This document shows, one piece after another, positions 8,344-14,589 of a stretch of DNA of 28,242 bases. The notes below the pieces were generated by a model. The model made no database searches, was not told the DNA's origin, and saw only the letters and a list, made by a program, of their open reading frames with translations. The DNA lies in the IMG/VR virus record IMGVR_UViG_3300017613_000693, positions 1-28,242 of that record; one strand, given 5' to 3'. The first letter of the stretch is position 1. The number at the start of each line of letters is the position of its first letter. A program made the translations under genes and the position numbers. This DNA is from a virus.

Positions 8344-8523
8344 TTAGGTCGTGGTGGTTGTGGTGGTACTTGTGGTTGTCGTCGTCGGATAGGCCACTTT
8401 GGTCTTATCTTGATCCAAAGTCAATGCCGACCCAGAGCGGCTCTTGGTTCTCCCAATCGGGCCGGTCCGCCGTGGTTTCTTACCGACGAAACCGGTCCGC
8501 TTTCCTTGTTTCCCGATTGCCAT
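8344..8523 (-). CDS. 59-aa basic protein ending in a threonine tail; twin of the Asp-box protein's N-terminus
   Basis: Start ATG 8523 after GGGAG, stop TAA 8344-8346. Residues 1-46 are basic and Gly/Arg/Lys-rich (MAIGKQGKRTGFVGKKPRRT...). They end in RSGSALTLDQDKTKVAYP; the Asp-box protein starting at 1114 has MAIG...KSKARSGSALT.DQD.TKVSYP. The shared part differs at many synonymous positions, so the likeness is selected at protein level. After YP come five threonines, a serine and seven threonines, then the stop. Its place between the adaptor and stopper genes, with virion genes on both sides, suggests a small structural protein, perhaps a head or neck decoration or an anchor peptide. I do not recognise a family. 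Confidence 0.8.
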   Translation of the reverse strand: MAIGKQGKRTGFVGKKPRRTGPIGRTKSRSGSALTLDQDKTKVAYPTTTTTSTTTTTTT

Positions 8524-8536
8524 TGGTTTTCTCCCT

Positions 8537-9139
8537 TTATGTTGTTGTCGTAGTTGTGGTTGTGGTCGTTGTTGTCGTTGTCGTCAGACAAGTATCAGTT
8601 TCAGATGGATATACTATCGTTCCAACCGAGCCGCCTCTAAACTGAGTCAAGTACTTTGTCATTCCCAGGTACGCAGGAAATTGCGAGGATCTTATCATCT
8701 TATCCAGTCCAGTCCCGGTCTCCAATCTTGAGCTATCAAAGGATACCGCCAATAGACCACCCAGAGACACACTTTTGACTCGCGCTCCCAGTTCAGATTC
8801 ACTCACCTCATCAGGTCGTGAGGCGAGACCACGGTGTATAACACCATAGGAGACAAAGCATTGTGTCTGTTTTACTACCTCGGGGATCATATGGTAATTG
8901 TTCTGGACACTTCTTGGAAAGCAAAGGGCTTGATCGCAGAATACTCGCCTACCCTTTAAAGGCAGGGCAGACATAGCACTTGCGGCCAAGATGAGGCGAT
9001 ACTCTTTGGCGGCGACTTCGAGATCTTCCCACTCTGTAGGATCATCAGTAAAACCATCTCCGCTGATTATCTCGTCTGCTTCATCCAACGTAACAAAGCT
9101 GTTAGACTCCACTCCGCCGATCTTTGTTATTAGTGACAT
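8537..9139 (-). CDS. Head-tail adaptor, DnaT-like type, with C-terminal (Thr)15
   Basis: 200 residues; ATG overlaps the previous gene's end by ten bases. The N-terminus SNSFVTLDEADEIISGDGF, then W and AAKEYRLILAASAMSALPLKG...CFPRS is the pattern of the phage 'DnaT-like' connector family: S/Y-hydrophobic-s-L-eeAd, W, helix with Ala-rich core, then FPR. These are adaptor proteins that dock below the portal. A central region (ELGARVKSVSLGGLLAVSFD) and TGTGLDKM...YLTQFRGG follow, again usual for the family. After VYPSETDTCL the gene adds fifteen threonines in mixed ACA/ACG/ACC/ACT codons before TAA, the longest tail in the window. Confidence 0.8.
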   Translation of the reverse strand: MSLITKIGGVESNSFVTLDEADEIISGDGFTDDPTEWEDLEVAAKEYRLILAASAMSALPLKGRRVFCDQALCFPRSVQNNYHMIPEVVKQTQCFVSYGVIHRGLASRPDEVSESELGARVKSVSLGGLLAVSFDSSRLETGTGLDKMIRSSQFPAYLGMTKYLTQFRGGSVGTIVYPSETDTCLTTTTTTTTTTTTTTT

Positions 9140-9417
9140 AACTCAGCCTCAATTAATCTCAATTGGTTAGAGTTGCCGAGAACTGGTGTCTCTTTCTCTA
9201 CATTCTGCTTAGGTGCCGGACTTGCCGGGGTTACAATGTTATTCAGGCCAGTGACCTTGAATATCTTTTTCCCCTTCTCATCCTTTTTGTTTGCGCAGAA
9301 TAACGCAACGGCAGTCGGAACATCTCGTGCCTTCTGGCCTTCAAAAGTGAAGATGCGTTTGCCCATGGGAACCGTATAGTTCTGCCATGGCTCTGCGAGC
9401 AGTGTAACTTTCGGCAT
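9130..9417 (-). CDS. Small head protein, function unknown
   Basis: 95 residues, ATG after GGAGG, directly after the capsid gene. The N-terminal half is compact and beta-rich (TLLAEPWQNYTVPMGKRIF, FEGQKARDVPTAVALFCANK). The C-terminal third is Pro/Ala-rich and probably flexible (TPASPAPKQNVEKE). A position between major capsid protein and adaptor suits a head decoration, capsid-stabilising or fibre-type protein. I do not recognise the family. Confidence 0.6.
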   Translation of the reverse strand: MPKVTLLAEPWQNYTVPMGKRIFTFEGQKARDVPTAVALFCANKKDEKGKKIFKVTGLNNIVTPASPAPKQNVEKETPVLGNSNQLRLIEAELCH

Positions 9418-9451
9418 ATTTCTACCTCCGTTTTACTTCCGCCCTTACCTA

Positions 9452-10387
9452 TTAAGTAGTGGTGGACGGGTAATTCGGGTTCAAGCCAAGGCATTTCACA
9501 ACTGCATCTTCTTCTTCGTACTTCAGATCAAGACGCATCGTGAGAACGACAATCAGTACTCGCGCACGGATATCCCGGTCGGTCTCAATCATTATCTGAC
9601 GTTGAATTCCCAGGATCATATTCTTCGGAAAGGTAAACAAGTACTGGTCGTCAGCCATCAAAGCAACCGGCTCCACTGGAATGCCGTAGGCATAATTCGG
9701 CATCCATCCAACTACCTTGCGATCACCGAGAGGAGTCTCACGGTTTGCCAGGGAGTCAGCGTATTCAACCTCACTGTTCGGTGAGACGTAAAAACGCATG
9801 GCTGCACGGTTACGCAAATACTTGTTGGGCATGGTTTTCAGGCCAGCTTTGAAGACGGCTTTGGTGACATCTGCCGGAGCGCCGGTGTAGTCAACAACGT
9901 GGGAAACGGACTGTACGAGCACGCCGTCCATTAGAGCCAGGTAGGCATCGCCAGATCCAAGGTCACCATCAATGCACAACTCTTCGATGTCCAAACTGGC
10001 GCGTTCAGCGATCAAAGTCATAATCGTACTCTCAAGCCGACCTCTCTCGATATTGTCTTCCAGAACATCGTAGGGAATATGGACTTCAGCGATTACTTCT
10101 TTGGTCAGCAGTTCGACCTTATCGGTCACAGGTTTCGACCGGTCGGAGGCTGACAAAGCAGTTCCCGAGGCCGGTGCTGGTTTCAGGATTCGTGTGGCGA
10201 ATCCAATCTTGTTGATCTCCATCGAGGGAGCGTTCATCGGCACCACTCGCATGGCATTAACCAAAGTCGGCTGATCGATCAGCATCCGTATAAAAGTGTT
10301 CGCCTGAATCGGATTCAGGTAACCACCGTTGGTGATCAGATCGCTGACCGCAAGGTCTGCCTTCTCGTAGACTAAGTCTCTTTGCAT
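9452..10387 (-). CDS. Major capsid protein (HK97 fold), ends in NYPSTTT
   Basis: 311 residues; ATG after AAGGAGAAG. Features of HK97-fold capsid proteins are visible: an N-terminal LVYEKADLAVSDLITNGGYL start, then NPIQANTFIRMLIDQPTLV and a helical segment IPYDVLEDNIERGRLESTI followed by LIAERASLDIEELCIDGD (spine helix region). The P-domain and A-domain include YLRNRAAMRFYVSPNSEVEY and GIPVEPVALM. It ends RVLIVVLTMRLDLKYEEEDA. The N-terminus is short, so the scaffold is probably the separate upstream gene and not a cleaved delta domain. The C-terminus NYPSTTT is a short form of the threonine tails seen on four other proteins here. Confidence 0.92.
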   Translation of the reverse strand: MQRDLVYEKADLAVSDLITNGGYLNPIQANTFIRMLIDQPTLVNAMRVVPMNAPSMEINKIGFATRILKPAPASGTALSASDRSKPVTDKVELLTKEVIAEVHIPYDVLEDNIERGRLESTIMTLIAERASLDIEELCIDGDLGSGDAYLALMDGVLVQSVSHVVDYTGAPADVTKAVFKAGLKTMPNKYLRNRAAMRFYVSPNSEVEYADSLANRETPLGDRKVVGWMPNYAYGIPVEPVALMADDQYLFTFPKNMILGIQRQIMIETDRDIRARVLIVVLTMRLDLKYEEEDAVVKCLGLNPNYPSTTT

Positions 10388-10423
10388 GATTCACTTCTCC
10401 TTATAATAGTGTCAAGTAGGCTC

Positions 10424-10450
10424 TTTTAAGCCCCGCTTCAGTTAGGGGTT
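10424..10450 (-). other. Weak hairpin between scaffold and capsid genes
   Basis: On the minus strand AACCCC-TAACTGAAGC-GGGG-CTTAAAAG can form a four-pair GC stem with a ten-base loop and an A/T-rich follow-on. It could modulate the ratio of scaffold to capsid message or be a processing site. It is too short to call a terminator. Confidence 0.25.
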
Positions 10451-10456
10451 ACAGGT

Positions 10457-11647
10457 TTACGCGGCTTTGTTCTTTGCGTTGGTCAGCATGCCAGAGAAGA
10501 CATCCATATCAATCTTCTTATCTGACCAGTTCTCATTGACTTGCGCTGGCACAGATTCCGCCGCAGCCTTTTCAGCTTTTGCTTTTGCTTTCGCCTTTGC
10601 ATCGGCATCCTCGTTCTGGGTGTCAGCTTCTCCAGCCGGATCGGCCTGTAACTGATCGCCGATCTTGTCCAATTTCTCCGTGAGATCCTTTACTGTCTTG
10701 GTCAATGCCGCAACCTTCGGATCTTCCTCGGATTTCTCGGACTTCTGGGTGTCAGCATCCGCCGCAGGACTTGCATCCGCAGCCTTGCTGTCCTCGTTGT
10801 CCTCGGGAGCTTTAGGAGTCAGTTCTTCCTTCAGCTTGCCCATGGCCTCGGTGATGATCGGTCCTACGATATCACCAATGGCATTGACGAACTCTTCCGA
10901 TTTGTAATCCATGTCTTCATCTCCTTCTGATTTACTTGTTAAGGGTTGACGTTCAAATTTCTCTATCTTCGTAGCAGTGCCTCCAATTGCATCCAGACCC
11001 ATGGAGAGGAAATTCTTGAACGCATCGATCGCGCTCATAATCTGAGACTTCCTCTTCTTTGGTTCCGCTGCCGCCTGTTTTAACGCACCGTGAACGATGT
11101 CCAGCATCGCGTATAACTCCGTCTCGAACAACTCACGAAACGAAGCCGCCATAGCCGCTTGAGCTGCAACATCGGGATCTCCTATAAATGCATTCATAGG
11201 AGCTGCCGGTAGGCTTGCCAATTTCTCCACTTGATCCTCCGCCAAAGTCAACGCACCTTCCACTTTAGCTTTTTCCTGGAGTGCTCCTACCAGTAACCAA
11301 CCGTTGCCGACCTTCAATAACTTCATGGTGTCTGAGTCGAACTCTTTAGGGTCCAGTTGATCCAGCCTGAAATAGTCATCGAAGTCCTTACGATGATCAT
11401 CGGTTGCCTCCGACAAATACTCCAGCCCTTTGACTTGCGCCAGCGAAGAAAGCTCGCCATCTTTAGGGAGAATGATACTTTGGATCGCGTAGCTCATATT
11501 TTCTTGTTCACCTCCTTTCTCTTGTTTCACCACTCGGAAAGGCATGCGATTCGCGCCATGCCTTACCAGTGAAACGAATTTGACATCAGCGTTTTTAAGC
11601 AAAGTTACATCTTTCTCCGATTCCTCGGTGATTAATTTTACCGCCAT
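10457..11647 (-). CDS. Scaffold-like prohead protein with XkdF-associated N-terminus
   Basis: 396 residues; ATG after AAAGGAG. Residues 20-45 (ADVKFVSLVRHGANRMPFRV) match the 'VSLV..GANr.PF' segment found in or beside XkdF-type prohead proteases. The middle is helical. The last 150 residues are low-complexity and highly charged, with acidic and Lys/Ala-rich stretches (KAPEDNEDSKAADASPAADA, DADAKAKAKAKAEKAAAESV) and a coiled coil (KTVKDLTEKLDKIGDQL). A protein between the protease and the capsid gene with a charged helical tail is usually the scaffold that guides capsid assembly and is degraded by the protease. The start region may be a protease cleavage product remnant. The role is inferred from order and composition. 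Confidence 0.7.
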   Translation of the reverse strand: MAVKLITEESEKDVTLLKNADVKFVSLVRHGANRMPFRVVKQEKGGEQENMSYAIQSIILPKDGELSSLAQVKGLEYLSEATDDHRKDFDDYFRLDQLDPKEFDSDTMKLLKVGNGWLLVGALQEKAKVEGALTLAEDQVEKLASLPAAPMNAFIGDPDVAAQAAMAASFRELFETELYAMLDIVHGALKQAAAEPKKRKSQIMSAIDAFKNFLSMGLDAIGGTATKIEKFERQPLTSKSEGDEDMDYKSEEFVNAIGDIVGPIITEAMGKLKEELTPKAPEDNEDSKAADASPAADADTQKSEKSEEDPKVAALTKTVKDLTEKLDKIGDQLQADPAGEADTQNEDADAKAKAKAKAEKAAAESVPAQVNENWSDKKIDMDVFSGMLTNAKNKAA

Positions 11648-11658
11648 AACTTACTCCT

Positions 11659-12246
11659 TTAATTTTCGATTAGGATTAAGCGGTGAGAATGCTCCATCTC
11701 TCGCTCGGTGGCAGTAGTCTTCAGGACGGAATGTGTGTGACCCATGACATGGTCGGTAACTCCCTTACTGATCCGACCTTCCTCGTCAAACTCTATGTCC
11801 ACAGGATGTTCGTGAGGGGGCAGAAGTCCGGCCTCGGATTTCTCGGTCTTGCCGATCATCTTTCGAGTGACATTAACTCGTGCCCGAACCTTCTGAGAGT
11901 CAGCATTCCCGGCAAACGAAAAGCCGTTCAGCTCGCCCTTCTGGACTTGATCCCACAACTCATCGGGCAGTACCTTGACTCCCAGTACCCAACTACCGTT
12001 CACGAACCCATCTGGATCGTCTTTACGGGCAATAAAAGATTCCACAACCAGACAACCGGACGGCATATAATCATGCTGCACATCGATGGCGTCAGTTCCA
12101 CGGTGCATCATAAAGTTATGAGCCATCTTTTCGATTTCTTCTGCGGTCATAGCTTCCCCGTCCGTATCGATTTGGAGGGGAGCATAAACCTCTCCGTAGA
12201 CGAGACGTTCTGCCTGATCCTTAATTACGATACGATGCTTATCCAC
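11659..12246 (-). CDS. xkdF: Prohead protease, XkdF type (S78-like serine protease)
   Basis: 195 residues from GTG 12246, which has GGAGGT four bases upstream. A longer reading from TTG 12306 is unlikely because that TTG is part of the -35 box of the promoter. Recognisable XkdF features are VYGEVYAPLQIDTDGEAMTA, EEIEKMAHNFMMH, DVQHDY (His of the active site), VVESFIARKDD and GSWVLGVKV, then ELWDQVQKGELNGFSFAG. The S in the GFS motif is the expected nucleophile, and D/H the partners. A His-rich C-terminus (PPHEHP, GHTHS, EMEHSHR) may bind metal. It matures the prohead by cutting scaffold and capsid protein. First gene of the late operon, promoter just upstream. Confidence 0.88.
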   Translation of the reverse strand: MDKHRIVIKDQAERLVYGEVYAPLQIDTDGEAMTAEEIEKMAHNFMMHRGTDAIDVQHDYMPSGCLVVESFIARKDDPDGFVNGSWVLGVKVLPDELWDQVQKGELNGFSFAGNADSQKVRARVNVTRKMIGKTEKSEAGLLPPHEHPVDIEFDEEGRISKGVTDHVMGHTHSVLKTTATEREMEHSHRLILIEN

Positions 12247-12276
12247 GACTACCTCCAATTTTGAATTATCCCCACG

Positions 12277-12306
12277 ATAATCAAGTATATAGCCGAATGT
12301 TGTCAA
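12277..12306 (-). promoter_or_regulatory. Late structural-operon promoter
   Basis: -35 TTGACA (12306-12301, perfect), 18-base spacer, -10 GATTAT (12282-12277, 4 of 6). The protease GGAGGT and GTG start follow about 25 bases later. It lies after a terminator and is the only good promoter seen upstream of the 12-kb structural cluster. The 16-bp palindrome lies 31 bases upstream of the -35 box. Confidence 0.7.
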
Positions 12307-12336
12307 GCAATTCTTTAACTAAAACACTCATTATTA

Positions 12337-12352
12337 TTGCAATCAATTGCAA
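12337..12352. promoter_or_regulatory. 16-bp palindrome TTGCAATCAATTGCAA, copy 2
   Basis: Same sequence as copy 1, here centred about 40 bases upstream of the -35 box of the late promoter. That distance suits an activator or a distal operator. The promoter has a weak -10 (GATTAT), which would make activation plausible, but this is inference. Confidence 0.6.
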
Positions 12353-12544
12353 TTTGACCAGGATTTACAACGATTTCAGTGGATTAAGGGCGCGTGATTT
12401 CGCGTATATGAGGAGATTTTTAGGGATAAGGGGTAAGGGTAGGCACATTTAGGCTCGTCATACAGCTAAATTACTGTAAAACTTAGGGAATAAAGGGTTT
12501 CAGGGGGTTGCTCTCGGGGGGTTTTTATGGTACGAATAGTACCT
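12353..12544. other. Non-coding spacer between late promoter and terminator
   Basis: No gene with a ribosome site is visible. It has G-runs and C-runs (GGGGGTTGCTCTCGGGGGG on the plus strand) and a small hairpin GGTAC-GAATA-GTACC at about 12530. It separates the early/middle block from the structural block. Confidence 0.5.
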
Positions 12545-12587
12545 AAAAGAGAGACGGAGATCCCGGAGGGCAAGCAGGGGATCTCCG
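12545..12587 (-). terminator. Rho-independent terminator
   Basis: On the minus strand, a perfect 10-bp stem CGGAGATCCC / GGGATCTCCG (12587-12578 with 12564-12555) encloses a 13-base loop (TGCTTGCCCTCCG core). It is followed by TCTCTCTTTT. It ends the transcript that includes the PolX-like and 167-aa genes before the late promoter. Confidence 0.75.
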
Positions 12588-12632
12588 CCGTTGCATCTCG
12601 ACCGCGCCTTGAGATCTGGTCTTGATGCCAAA

Positions 12633-12671
12633 GCTGCCTTGGCCTCGGACGAGGAGTTAAGCCAGGGCAGC
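12633..12671 (-). other. Long hairpin upstream of the terminator
   Basis: GCTGCCTTGGC (12633-12643) pairs with GCCAGGGCAGC (12661-12671): 11 pairs with one G-U. An inner CCTCG-GA-CGAGG could extend it. It lies a few bases after the stop of the 167-aa gene. There is no U-run, so it may be a protecting or processing stem ahead of the true terminator at 12545. Confidence 0.55.
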
Positions 12672-12678
12672 AGGGGGT

Positions 12679-13182
12679 CTATTTAGTTTTCAAAGTGATC
12701 CGGCCATACTCTTTGGAACCTTTCGACATAAATCCTTCCGACTCCAGAGTTGCTTCACCCAAGTATTTCTTGACCTCTGTAACTTTAACCGAGGTCATCT
12801 CATCAAAGAGATCCAGTTTATCATACTTCTTGAGGAGCTTAGCCAACTCGGTTGCTCCGCCATAAGTGGTCGTAGTAGATGGCCCAATAGTAAAGCTCCC
12901 GCCTCCACGGCCCATCAATGTCTTTGTTTTGGTGGCCCTACCAAACGTCATAATGGCGGTCTTGATCAGCTTAATATCCTTATCCAGAATCTTTGTCAAG
13001 GCATTTGCTGCGGCTGCATAGTCAGTCAATATGCCTATGTCGTCCTCGTGCCCTTTGCCGAATTTCGTCCCGGCTTCGAGATCTAAAAGTAGTTCCACTA
13101 CCTTATCACTCTTTGAAGGGACCGCCTTTCCTTTGACTTCCTTCACTAATGCTGTCTTTGTCTTCTGCCTTATTTTTCTCAC
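12679..13182 (-). CDS. Conserved-looking phage protein, unknown function
   Basis: 167 residues; GTG start overlapping the previous stop (TAGTG) with AGGAGG in front. N-terminus is strongly basic (MRKIRQKTKTALVKEVKGK). Then come helices (DKVVELLLDLEAGT, ILTDYAAAANALTKILDKDI), a Gly-rich loop with TLMGRGGGSFTIGPSTTTTY, a further helix and an Arg/Lys C-terminus. The layout (helical start, a glycine-rich core, a final strand YGRITLKTK) resembles small phage nuclease-inhibitor or ssDNA-related proteins, but I cannot name a family. Confidence 0.55.
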   Translation of the reverse strand: MRKIRQKTKTALVKEVKGKAVPSKSDKVVELLLDLEAGTKFGKGHEDDIGILTDYAAAANALTKILDKDIKLIKTAIMTFGRATKTKTLMGRGGGSFTIGPSTTTTYGGATELAKLLKKYDKLDLFDEMTSVKVTEVKKYLGEATLESEGFMSKGSKEYGRITLKTK

Positions 13183-13715
13183 TATACCCTCCTAAATTTG
13201 AATTTGTTATCAACTTCTCTATTTGCTGGCTTCACATACTCCAGCCCCAATGCCATAAAGATTTGCTTCTCGGTCTTCCCGGCAATTATTTCAGATCCGT
13301 GAAATAAGCCGTATTGACTCAACTTCAAACCTTGCTTCTTCGCCTCGCCCCTTATCAAAATATTAAACAGTTGACTGCCAGTCAGAAACAAGACCATAGC
13401 TCCCCAGTGCTGCCCCTCAGCGAAATAGAAGTTATAAGGCAACCTGTTTATAAGGCAATCATATTTCTTAGGAGTGCGATTCTTAGTCATTATCTCATAC
13501 TCGATTTCGCCGCCATGGCATAGATCTTTGAGTATATCTCTCAGCTTATCCAGAGAGCACCCGACTACCATATCTATATCATGCACTACTGGCCGGACCC
13601 TCCGAATAGAGCCGCAGATCATCGTTCGTACACGGTCTTCCTGTAACTCCTTCTTTATGAGTTCTGCATGCTCCTTTGCTTCCGCCAGGTCAATCAGTAT
13701 CTCATTGCTCGACAT
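13182..13715 (-). CDS. Minimal family-X DNA polymerase / nucleotidyltransferase
   Basis: 177 residues; ATG after AGGAGG. The palm carries the family-X signature G35-S36-x-R38-R39 and H-D46-I-D48-M-V-V. A third carboxylate, D86 in KKYDCLINRL, completes the Mg-binding triad. Residues 107-166 (LFLTGSQLFNILIRGEAKKQ, GLKLSQYGLF, TEKQIFMALGLEYVKP) are a textbook polymerase-beta thumb (tGs..fNi..R..A...Gl.L..yGLf ... iF..LGL.y..P..R). The 8-kDa lyase domain and helix-hairpin-helix fingers are missing, as in African swine fever virus Pol X (174 aa). It probably fills short gaps or adds nucleotides, in DNA repair or end processing. Downstream of the promoter at 14162 and co-transcribed with neighbours. 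Confidence 0.88.
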   Translation of the reverse strand: MSSNEILIDLAEAKEHAELIKKELQEDRVRTMICGSIRRVRPVVHDIDMVVGCSLDKLRDILKDLCHGGEIEYEIMTKNRTPKKYDCLINRLPYNFYFAEGQHWGAMVLFLTGSQLFNILIRGEAKKQGLKLSQYGLFHGSEIIAGKTEKQIFMALGLEYVKPANREVDNKFKFRRV

Positions 13716-14109
13716 CTTTTGGCCTCCTGAATCGTATAGGTCGGACAGCCTCCATGGCTTGTATTTCCTCTTTCAGAACCAAGACTTCTTCCTCTTCTAA
13801 ATCCAAATTAGTCAAGGCTCTCGCCACAGTAATGTCCAGGTTAAGGGGACTATCCGAGATATCCCGTCCTTGCGCCATCTCGGTCAATATGCCACGAATT
13901 GTGGAATAGTCTTCCTGGAGTTTTACCACCAACTCGGCTTCCTTAGTAACCGATGCCTGGAGTCGATCAATTATTTTATCTTTATCTGTATTCTCTTTCT
14001 TGACAGCCTCCGCCGCAGTCTTCAACTCCATCAGCATTTTGTGATAACTGCCGACTTTTGCAAATGCCATAAATAGAAAGAGCAATAATACTCCATGTCC
14101 CCAGTCCAT
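13702..14109 (-). CDS. Membrane-anchored coiled-coil protein (spanin-like topology)
   Basis: 135 residues from ATG 14109, whose site GGAGGTGAGC is well spaced; an upstream ATG at 14124 lies inside that site. Residues 4-17 (GHGVLLLFLFMAFAKV) are one membrane segment. After it come a long coiled coil (KTAAEAVKKENTDKDKIIDR, EAELVVKLQEDYSTIRG) and a second one near the end (EEEEVLVLKEEIQAMEAV), then a basic end. N-in/C-out topology with coiled coil is that of inner-membrane spanins, but no o-spanin or endolysin is nearby. A phage structural or host-interaction role is equally possible. Directly behind promoter 14162. Confidence 0.6.
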   Translation of the reverse strand: MDWGHGVLLLFLFMAFAKVGSYHKMLMELKTAAEAVKKENTDKDKIIDRLQASVTKEAELVVKLQEDYSTIRGILTEMAQGRDISDSPLNLDITVARALTNLDLEEEEVLVLKEEIQAMEAVRPIRFRRPKDVEQ

Positions 14110-14133
14110 GACGCTCACCTCCATTTACCCCTA

Positions 14134-14162
14134 TACATATCACACATTAGACCCTTTGTCAA
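14134..14162 (-). promoter_or_regulatory. Promoter for the coiled-coil/PolX block
   Basis: -35 TTGACA (14162-14157), 17-base spacer, -10 region TATGTA (14139-14134) preceded by TGTGA. The -35 is perfect, the -10 weak with an extended TG. It ends about 10 bases before the GGAGG of the gene starting at 14109. Confidence 0.6.
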
Positions 14163-14187
14163 TAGTCATCCGCTTTTTTAGATACTG

Positions 14188-14400
14188 TCATCGTATCCTC
14201 TGGCAGTAACCGTCTTTGCCCTCCCCAGGCTGCCAGATAATACTTTGACCTTTGTCTCCGTAGCCTGTACTCGTTTCTTGCCAATTGCGTGCAGCCCTCA
14301 CGTTCCCTACATCTGGGACATAAGGCGCTCGACCGTCTATGCCTCCGATAATTGCACCAAAGACTATGAGTGATCCAAGAGTTATGACTATAGGGATCAT
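14188..14400 (-). CDS. 70-aa membrane-anchored or exported protein
   Basis: ATG 14400 with a weak GAAAG site. Residues 2-22 (IPIVITLGSLIVFGAIIGGI) are one hydrophobic helix, followed by a hydrophilic part with GRAPYVPDVGNVRAARNW, then TGYGDKGQSIIWQPGEG and one cysteine near the end. There is no clear signal-peptidase site, so a type II-like anchor is likely. A longer reading in another frame over the same stretch is Arg-rich and unlikely to be real. Function unknown. Confidence 0.6.
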   Translation of the reverse strand: MIPIVITLGSLIVFGAIIGGIDGRAPYVPDVGNVRAARNWQETSTGYGDKGQSIIWQPGEGKDGYCQRIR

Positions 14401-14430
14401 CTTTCATCTTCGGCGGCTTTCCATTATTAT

Positions 14431-14589
14431 TCATCCACTTAATCTCCAAGTAACCCGCTGACCGATAACTCTTAGCAGAATATAAACAGCCACCACCGCA
14501 GAGCAAAACACCTCTGGCAGTATTGTCTTGCCCAAATGGTTTACTTCCAGCCATACTATTAACTCAGTTACCGGAAAGCTGATTTTCAT
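14431..14589 (-). CDS. 52-aa single-pass membrane protein
   Basis: Too short for most gene finders. Its ATG overlaps the previous stop (TAATG), with GGGGGAAG as the ribosome site. Translation begins MKISFPVTELIVWLEVNHL. A membrane helix (VFCSAVVAVYILLRVIG) then ends in RVTWRLSG. Overlap coupling and the TGA next to the following ATG support it. Alternatives: holin-like or other inner-membrane microprotein; no direct evidence for either. Confidence 0.65.
   Translation of the reverse strand: MKISFPVTELIVWLEVNHLGKTILPEVFCSAVVAVYILLRVIGQRVTWRLSG

Noticed and set aside
164-8645. Open frames on the plus strand, such as 7920-8645, 5190-5783 and 4389-4796
   Set aside because: They are shadows of the minus-strand genes: compositions rich in Ser/Pro or Val, no ribosome sites, and full overlap with well-supported genes.
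1128-9463. Poly-Thr tracts as simple sequencing or assembly slippage
   Set aside because: Codons are mixed and tracts stay in frame with a stop directly after, in five separate genes; pure slippage would give a uniform triplet. Read support could not be examined.
14159-14554. A 131-codon minus-strand frame with an Arg-rich second half
   Set aside because: It overlaps two better genes (14431-14589 and 14188-14400) with ribosome or overlap coupling and membrane helices, lacks a ribosome site, and runs into the promoter at 14162-14134.
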